Program-made: the position numbers and the translations under genes
Source of the DNA: CAYLNG01 sp964497855
Lineage (GTDB): Bacteria; Verrucomicrobiota; Kiritimatiellia; SS1-B-03-39; UBA6053
Reading direction: 5' to 3'
DNA: 36,128 nt
NCBI GenBank assembly: GCA_964497855.1
Contig: CAZCFM010000024.1
Coordinates: 1 to 36,128, forward strand
Part shown: piece by piece, positions 30,306 to 36,128 of the stretch
Position numbering within the stretch: position 1 is the first letter of the stretch
Layout: each line of letters begins with the position of its first letter
The notes under the pieces: generated by a model
The model's input: only the letters and a program-made list of their open reading frames with translations
Told to the model about the DNA's origin: nothing
The model's database searches: none

Positions 30306-31940
30306 ATGACCCGACGTATCGAACGAGCCCTGATCAGTGTATCCGACAAAACCGGTGTGGTGGCCTTTGCCCGCGCCCTTCACGAGCTTGGCGTGGACCT
30401 GCTTTCGACGGGCGGGACGGCCAAGGCCCTCCGCGACGCGGGTCTGCCCGTGCGCGACGTTTCCGAGTTCACCGGTTTCCCTGAAATGCTCGACGGCCGG
30501 GTCAAAACGCTGCATCCAAAGGTCCACGGCGGTCTGCTCTTTCTCCGCGGCTCTGCGGAACACGAAGCCACCGCCCGCGAACACGGCATCGATCCGATCG
30601 ATCTGGTCTGCGTGAATTTGTATCCGTTCGAGGCGACCGTCGCCAAGGCCGGCGTTTCCTTCGAGGACGCCATTGAAAACATCGACATTGGCGGACCGGC
30701 CATGTTGCGCTCCGCCGCCAAAAACATGCGCAGTGTCACGGTCGTCACGGACCCGGCCGACTACGCGCGCGTGGTCGAGGAGATGAAGGCCAATTGCGGA
30801 AACACGACGGAAAACACCCGTCTGCGCCTCGGTCAGAAGGTTTTCGCCCGCGTGGCCGCCTACAACGCCGCCATCGCCGCCTGGCTGGCGGACAACGTGC
30901 CCGCTGTCGCGGAAGCGCCCCCCTTTGTCCTCGCCCTGAATCAGGCGGAAAAACTTCGCTACGGCGAGAATCCGCACCAGCCGGCGCTCTTGTACAAAAC
31001 GGCGACGGAACGCGAAGCCTGTATTGCCCATGCCCAGGTGCTTCACGGCAAGGAAATGTCCTACAACAATTATTTGGACGGCCACGCCGCCCTCGAAGCC
31101 GCCCGCGAGTTGCTGGGAACGCCCGGCGCCGCCATCATCAAACACACCAATCCCTGCGGCTTTGCCACGGGCGCCACCTTGCGGGAAGCCCTCGAAGCGG
31201 CCTGGGCCGGCGACCCGGTTTCCGCTTTCGGCTCCGTCATCGCGGTGACAGTGCCGGTGGACGAAGACGCCGCCGCTTTCCTCGCCCCGCGTTTTGTCGA
31301 AGTGATCATCGCGCCGGACTACAGCCCCGCGGCCTTCGCCAAACTCAGCGCCAAGAAAAACCTTCGTCTGCTCAAACTCCATGCCCCGTTTCTGCCGGCC
31401 GCCGATTCCCGGACGATTCGCCAGATCGGGGGCGGCGTGCTGGTCCAGAACCGCGACAACCAGGTCATGCAGCGCTGGGACGTGAAAACCAAAGCCGGCT
31501 TTCCCGGCAACCTCGCCCGCCTGGCCGACTTCGGTGTGCGCGCCTGCAAACACGTCAAATCCAACGCCATTTTGCTGGTGCGCGAATATGCTGAAGGCCG
31601 CTTTCAGACCCTCGGCATGGGCGCGGGGCAGCCCAACCGCGTCGATTCGGTCAAGAAACTGGCCATCGCCCGCGCGACCGAAAACATCCGGCTGATGCAT
31701 GAGGCCGGAGAGGGCGGCGACCTCGATTTGCCCGCCTTCCACGCCAAAATCATGGGCGAAGTCATGCTGATCTCGGACGCGTTTTTCCCCTTTGCCGACA
31801 ACATTGACGCCGCCAACGAAGCCGGTATCCGCTACATTGTCGAGCCCGGTGGTTCGGTCAAGGACGACGAGGTCATCGCCGCCTGCGACAAATACGGCAT
31901 CGCCATGGCCTTCACCGGCATGCGCCACTTCCTCCATTGA
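30306..31940 (+). CDS. purH: Bifunctional AICAR transformylase / IMP cyclohydrolase
   Basis: A 544-residue enzyme for the last two steps of IMP synthesis. The N-terminal MGS-like cyclohydrolase part has ALISVSDKTGVVAFA, LLSTGGTAKALRDAG, MLDGRVKTLHPKVHGGLL and GGPAMLRSAAKNMRSVTVV. The transformylase part has LRYGENPHQPALLY, AAIIKHTNPCGFATG, AFGSVIAV, LGMGAGQPNRVDSVKKLA, and SDAFFPFADNIDAANEAG. The ATG at 30306 has AAGGA five bases upstream and starts at the family N-terminus; the 40-residue extension possible upstream is not conserved. It is followed 11 bases later by a lipoprotein gene. Confidence 0.96.
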   Translation: MTRRIERALISVSDKTGVVAFARALHELGVDLLSTGGTAKALRDAGLPVRDVSEFTGFPEMLDGRVKTLHPKVHGGLLFLRGSAEHEATAREHGIDPIDLVCVNLYPFEATVAKAGVSFEDAIENIDIGGPAMLRSAAKNMRSVTVVTDPADYARVVEEMKANCGNTTENTRLRLGQKVFARVAAYNAAIAAWLADNVPAVAEAPPFVLALNQAEKLRYGENPHQPALLYKTATEREACIAHAQVLHGKEMSYNNYLDGHAALEAARELLGTPGAAIIKHTNPCGFATGATLREALEAAWAGDPVSAFGSVIAVTVPVDEDAAAFLAPRFVEVIIAPDYSPAAFAKLSAKKNLRLLKLHAPFLPAADSRTIRQIGGGVLVQNRDNQVMQRWDVKTKAGFPGNLARLADFGVRACKHVKSNAILLVREYAEGRFQTLGMGAGQPNRVDSVKKLAIARATENIRLMHEAGEGGDLDLPAFHAKIMGEVMLISDAFFPFADNIDAANEAGIRYIVEPGGSVKDDEVIAACDKYGIAMAFTGMRHFLH

Positions 31941-31951
31941 GATTTCCACCC

Positions 31952-32377
31952 ATGCGCAAGCTCCTTTTCCTGTCCCTGATCCTGCTGCTCGCTGGCTGCT
32001 CCGAGATGTCCGAAGACTTTGGTCGCATCACGGCGCTCGAACGAGGTCCCGTGGCCAAGGTGTGGCCCAAAGGCGGCCCCGCCCGCACGGAACGCCACGG
32101 ACGCTGGCGGGGAATGGACCCCGGAGACACCTTGGTCTGGGAGCAGCGCTACACCCGCGGACTCCCCACCGGACCGTATCGCCAGTGGAACGCCGAAGGT
32201 CAGCTCATCGCCACCTGGCCCTACAACTGGGACGGCAAAATCGAGGGATGGGCCCGCTGGTACGAAAACGGGGTGGAGGTTTTTAAAAAAGAGATTCAGC
32301 CCGACGCGCAACCCGATTTTGATCCCATTGGACAGGCCGCGCGACTCCGGCGCTGGGCGGAAGGTTTAGCCCAGTAG
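31952..32377 (+). CDS. Small lipoprotein with MORN-like repeat
   Basis: A 141-residue lipoprotein: MRKLLFLSLILLLAGC has a lipobox ending at Cys16. The body contains YTRGLPTGPYRQWNAEGQLIATWPYNWDGKIEGWARWYENGVEVFKKE, a MORN/'toxin-antitoxin YwqK-like' pattern in which G-x-Y-x-x-W-x-x-x-G units follow one another. Such proteins are widespread outer-membrane lipoproteins of unknown role. The gene follows purH by 11 bases. Its last 12 bases overlap the end of the convergent cysteine desulfurase gene. I started it at the ATG 31952 because the signal peptide begins there. Confidence 0.8.
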   Translation: MRKLLFLSLILLLAGCSEMSEDFGRITALERGPVAKVWPKGGPARTERHGRWRGMDPGDTLVWEQRYTRGLPTGPYRQWNAEGQLIATWPYNWDGKIEGWARWYENGVEVFKKEIQPDAQPDFDPIGQAARLRRWAEGLAQ

Positions 32378-33493
32378 GCGTTTTGCCCCGTCGATCAGGC
32401 GTTTGGCGATGGCCCGCACATCGGCTTCAGTCGTGGGCATGCCCAGACTGATGCGAACGCTGCGCGCGGCGGTCTCGGGACTCACACCCATGGCCAACAG
32501 CACGTGACTGGGTTTTCCCTGAAGACTGGCGCAGGCGCTCCCGGAGGTCGCGACCACATCGGCCAGTTGCGGAAGCCAGTTTCCCTTCAGACCCGGATGA
32601 CTGAACATCGTGGTTCCGGGAATGCGCTCCGCCGCTTCGCTTTGAATCACGACGCCAGGCACCTGGGCGCGGACCAGCGACTCCAGACTCCGGCTGAGGC
32701 GTTCCAAATGGGCGCGGCGGGCATTGACTTCGCGGGCGGCTTTGTCGGCCGCCAGTCCGAATCCCGCGATGCCGGCCACGTTTTCCGTGCCGCTGCGCAA
32801 ACCGCCCTCCTGTCCTCCGCCGCGGAGCAGGGCGGGCAATGCGAGGCCGCGCCGTTTGTACAAAGCGCCGACTCCTTTGGGTCCGTAGAGTTTGTGCGCA
32901 GAAAAACAGGCGAAATCGACGCCTTCGCTGTGGACGGAAAAGGGGCGTTTGCCGAGAAGCTGCGTCATGTCGCTGAACACCAGGGCACCGGCGGCATGTG
33001 CCCGCTGCACGATAGGGCCCAGGTCCTGCAAAACGCCGGTTTCGTTGTTGGCGGCCATCACGCACACCAGCGCGGTGGGCTGTTGAAGTTCCTGTTCGAG
33101 GACGTCCATGCGAAGACGGCCCTGGCTGTCTACCGGGAGTTCGTGCCAGAGAGCCCCGGCCTGGCCGCAGAATTCGGAGGGCATGCAGACGGCGGGGTGC
33201 TCGATGGCGCTGGTCAGGATGCGGGGACGCTCCCGCATCAGGCGTTGCATCACCCCGAGGATGATCGTATTCGCGGCCTCCGTGGCTCCGCTGCAGAAAA
33301 AAATCTCATCGGGTTCGGCGCCGACGGCGCGGGCGACCTGTTCGCGGGCCACATCCATTCGTCCCAGGGCTTTTTTGCCAAAGAGCGAGGCCCGGTTGCT
33401 GGGGTTTCCGTATTCGTCGCGCAGGATGTGCGAAACCAGGTCCACAACTTCGGGAAGACAGGGGGTGGTGGCGTTGTAGTCGGCGTAGATCAT
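32366..33493 (-). CDS. Cysteine desulfurase (NifS/IscS family)
   Basis: A 375-residue pyridoxal-phosphate enzyme that takes sulfur from cysteine for Fe-S clusters or thiolation. It starts IYADYNATTPCLPEVV with the family's DxNATTP block. His99 (SAIEHPAV), Asp175 and Gln178 (FSDMTQLLGK), and the Schiff-base Lys201 in SAHKLYGPKGVGAL are in place. The persulfide Cys321 is in SGSACASLQGKPSHVL. EGGLRSGTENVAGI is also typical. The ATG at 33493 is chosen because the D-x-N block is always close to the start; 23 upstream residues are not family-like. The local partner (IscU/NifU) is absent, so whether it is IscS, NifS or another subtype stays open. Confidence 0.93.
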   Translation of the reverse strand: MIYADYNATTPCLPEVVDLVSHILRDEYGNPSNRASLFGKKALGRMDVAREQVARAVGAEPDEIFFCSGATEAANTIILGVMQRLMRERPRILTSAIEHPAVCMPSEFCGQAGALWHELPVDSQGRLRMDVLEQELQQPTALVCVMAANNETGVLQDLGPIVQRAHAAGALVFSDMTQLLGKRPFSVHSEGVDFACFSAHKLYGPKGVGALYKRRGLALPALLRGGGQEGGLRSGTENVAGIAGFGLAADKAAREVNARRAHLERLSRSLESLVRAQVPGVVIQSEAAERIPGTTMFSHPGLKGNWLPQLADVVATSGSACASLQGKPSHVLLAMGVSPETAARSVRISLGMPTTEADVRAIAKRLIDGAKRLLG

Positions 33494-33512
33494 GGGGATG
33501 GGGGTGACTTTC

Positions 33513-33541
33513 CCTATGATGGATTGAAACCGCAGGGTCAA
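33513..33541 (-). promoter_or_regulatory. Candidate promoter of the cysteine desulfurase gene
   Basis: On the minus strand, TTGACC (33536-33541) and CATAGG (33513-33518) are 17 bases apart, about 20 bases before the ATG. The -10 hexamer and the spacing equal those before fusA. Confidence 0.45.
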
Positions 33542-33607
33542 GCTAACAGATTCGACCCCCATCCACCCGCATCGATCCGCAGACGCGATTTACTTCAAAA
33601 GGGGGCC

Positions 33608-36105
33608 TTACTTGGGAGGCGTATCCGCTTTCGAAGGGAGATAATGACGAAACCGGTCATACGCCTCAAACGGAGGTTTCTCCTTCCGTTCTCTCCCGCC
33701 TTGCGGATTCCCTGACATCAGGAGGTGATGGGCCATGTCCGCTCTCAGTTTGGGCAGCTCCATAAAATTTTGTTTGTCCGGCGGGAGCGCGTCCAGATGT
33801 TCGGACAACAGAGAAATCCATTTGTCCGCCTGGATTGGGTCTACCCGCCGATAGTCTTTTAAGACCCGGAAAAGCTTGTCAAATTTGTCCGTGCCTCCCT
33901 GAATCCAGGGGGTGATGTTTTCTTTGTTCCGGGCCGACGCGCTGGACATCAAGGTGTAGAGGGCTTCTTCCGGAAATTCGTGTGTGTGGGCCTGCCTCAG
34001 ATAAAACAGGGCCCGTTCATCGTTGTCTCCGGCGATTCGGTCTTGCAGCCACGCCTTTACTGCTTCAGACATTTCTGGTTCTCTCCACTCCCAAATCATC
34101 CCGTTTGGAACTTTGATGCCCATCAACATTTCGGTGGCGATGTCGGANNNNNNNNNNNNNNNNNNNNNNNNNNNNNNNNNNNNNNNNNNNNNNNNNNNNN
34201 NNNNNNNNNNNNNNNNNNNNNNNNNNNNNNNNNNNNNNNNNNNNNNNAAATCATCCCGTTTGGAACTTTGATGCCCATCAACATTTCGGTGGCGATGTCG
34301 GACATGAGTACAGGAACCTCCAGTTCTTTTAGATAGGATCCTCCCATCGCGGGCTGCAAGCGCCGAATCGACACGGTGCGCCCCGGAACCGGGCGTGTGT
34401 CATGCAGCATGGCCGGAAAAATCGCTGCCAATTCCTCATTTTCCCGCAAAATCCTCCGGATGAAGGGTTCTTGTTCGAGCTGTTTGGGAAGGTCTTCCGG
34501 CTTAAAATACAGATTCATCGAGTCCTCTATCGCCTGACGGGCCAGATTTTCCGGCAACAACAGCCAGTTCTTTTCACTGAGCAAGAGGGAAGCTTCCGCC
34601 AACGGTCGGCGCAACGCGTACCATTTTCGGTACAGCCGGCGTTCGGTCTCCTCGATCAACAGGTTCGGCGGCGTCGGGGCGTCCCCGTCGGGCAGCGTCA
34701 GCACCTGACTCCATTTTTTCACAACTTGATCCATTTCCTTCCCGCACCACCAGGAGTTTCGGGGAACAAAACGTTCGGGCACCGGGGGATCAAAGGGTGA
34801 GGGAGTTCCCGGTTCCGCAGCGAAAGGATTCGGTTCAAAGGGGTCGGATTGGAAGGGGTCCGGTTCGGATGATCCGGAAGGGGACCGCGAGTCTTTGCGA
34901 GCCGCTCTTTCCGGAGGAATGTTCGCCAGCAGGGGTATCCCCTCGATGGTGAGCAGCGTTCGGACTGCGGTGACGAAGCGCAGGGTGTCGTGGTCCAGAT
35001 GAAACGCGCGCAGGATGTCCCGGTAGAGGTGATCGCGGAGAGCGTCTCCCGTTTCGCGTTCCATTTCCTCCTCGCCAAAGGTGTTCAGGTAAAAAGCCGC
35101 CAGTTGGATCGCCGCTTCGGGGTGCCCCGTTTCGAACAGACGGGCCGCGAACAACAAAGCTTCCCCGTGATCCCTTGGAATTTCACGCCGATGGGTGTCG
35201 AACCTGCGCGTATCCGAGAGGGAGGAGAGGCGTTGGGCGTGCTCCAGAACTGCGGCCATCTCCAGGGGCCGCAGCTCCATGCGGAGGGGCGCATCCGGGT
35301 TCGGATTCGGATTGGCAGAATCCTGCAGCCGCACAGACTCCTGGTCCACCACGTACCCAACAGCGCGGGCGGTGCCGTTCACGGGAGGCGAAATCCAAAC
35401 CCCCTCGCTGTGAAACATCGGGAGTTCGTCCGCTGTGACTTCCACGCCATGGCGGATGGTGTAGAGCGCGGGACGCGCATCCTTGGGAAGGGGCGGCAAT
35501 GCCAGCAGAAGTTCCTGCAAGGCTTTTCTGACCCTTTCCGCATCGAAATTCGCCGACGGGCTCACGAAAAGACCGGCCTCCACTTCCTGCGCCTTTCCGT
35601 CGGCCACCGTAATAGCCACATGGCGTCCGGCATGGGTCACCACAACCATGCGAAGTGGATCCGTCAGTTGTTTTACAAGGGGGGCGGAATTTCCATCCTC
35701 CCGGAAAGGTAAGATATGCATATTGGACACGGGGTAATCCATTTCTCCTTCCTGAAGCAAATCCGGAATTCCCAAGGAATGGAGGAGCTGTCCTTTGAAG
35801 GAGTAAATCAACAGTCGGTTTTCTTTGTGATGCTCGGCGATGGGATTGAACACCACAAAGCGTTCCAGCTCCGGGTAGAGATAGAGAAAAACATGCGCGT
35901 GCCCCCGGGTTTCCCGGAGATTGAAAATCCGGTAAATGCCCGAGGAGGGCTTGCGGAGAAAATAACCGCTTTTCTCCACGCCATTTTCTTCATAGCGCTC
36001 CCAGGAGAGTGTCCAGCCCCCGCTTTCCGCCGGATTGCAGGAAAATATCCCGCACATATCTCCAAAAACAAGACCTTGGAACAGGAGGATCCAACCGATC
36101 AACAC
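33608..36105 (-). CDS. Large secreted protein of unknown function, interrupted by an assembly gap
   Basis: I do not recognise a family. The frame from 36105 reaches the N run, and another frame continues after it to 33608. If the 55-base duplication around the gap is collapsed, both join in frame into one 780-residue protein (MLMGIKVPNGMIWEWREPEM is the seam). The N-terminus has a hydrophobic segment (LIGWILLFQGLVFG) after a GTG at 36105; the frame is open to the window edge, so the start is unsure. The middle is helical. Around residues 430-455 is a linker with repeated DPF/NPF (DPFQSDPFEPNPFAAEP). Cysteines are few. It is likely periplasmic or surface-exposed. Confidence 0.65.
34093..34302. 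other. Assembly gap: 100 N between two identical 55-base sequences
   Basis: 34148-34247 is exactly 100 N. The 55 bases before it (34093-34147) and the 55 after it (34248-34302) are identical. This is what contig ends look like when they share a k-mer overlap of 55. The true sequence probably has one copy and no gap, which restores a single reading frame. Confidence 0.85.
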
Positions 36106-36128
36106 ATTTCGCGCACCGTGTGCAATCG

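Noticed and set aside
34093..34302. Two true copies of a 55-base repeat flanking an unknown insert
   Set aside because: The exact length of 55, the exact 100 N and the restored reading frame fit a k-mer overlap at contig ends far better.

Overview
The window looks like part of a high-GC, Gram-negative, diderm bacterium of the PVC superphylum, most likely a Verrucomicrobiota member (inference). The grounds are an Lpt lipopolysaccharide-export operon, HPr kinase plus HPr with no sugar-PTS genes in sight, an elongation factor G of the mitochondrial EF-G1/spd type, a DNA topoisomerase I whose C-terminus is built of non-zinc repeats, secreted coiled-coil and C-type-lectin proteins, and remnants of REP-associated tyrosine transposases (RAYTs). 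A run of exactly 100 N flanked by identical 55-base sequences shows that this is a scaffolded draft or metagenome assembly.

Layout. 1-371: the 3' end of a RAYT gene followed by palindromic repeats with a 32-base period, then a possible 7-codon leader in front of a lipocalin lipoprotein gene (368-910). 929-6230, minus strand: ilvD-yggU, then purF-purM-purN from a good internal promoter. 6371-12528, plus strand: lptC-lptA-lptB-hpf, an intrinsic terminator, then hprK-ptsH, a membrane coiled-coil protein, a MoxR ATPase and a hotdog thioesterase. 12529-14006: creD with a cre-tag-like direct repeat in front. 14045-16597, minus: topA. 16734-20721, plus: an unrecognised protein, a GT4 glycosyltransferase and fusA with its terminator. 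20819-22763, minus: an SGNH-like lipoprotein and a TPR lipoprotein. 22958-25598, plus: cysI and era.

25599-28087 is repeat-rich. It holds one secreted protein of unknown function (26046-26951) between two gene-poor stretches of 447 and 1136 bases. Those stretches carry GAA-loop hairpins, a 26-base inverted repeat, a decayed RAYT-like C-terminus, a 208-base direct repeat present twice without indels, and a perfect 24-base inverted repeat that encloses further hairpins.

28088-36128: more secreted proteins (HEAT-repeat, C-type lectin-like, small anchored, and a 780-residue protein broken by the N gap), interspersed with purH, a small lipoprotein and a cysteine desulfurase.

How the genes work together. 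Purine synthesis is represented by purF, purM, purN and purH at two places. The lpt block supplies the transporter ATPase and periplasmic parts of LPS export, next to ribosome hibernation and HPr phosphorylation; this resembles the proteobacterial rpoN cluster but lacks rpoN, ptsN and rapZ. No complete new defence or mobile system is seen. The best candidates for novelty are the repeat island, the topA C-terminal triplication, and the MoxR-linked membrane protein.
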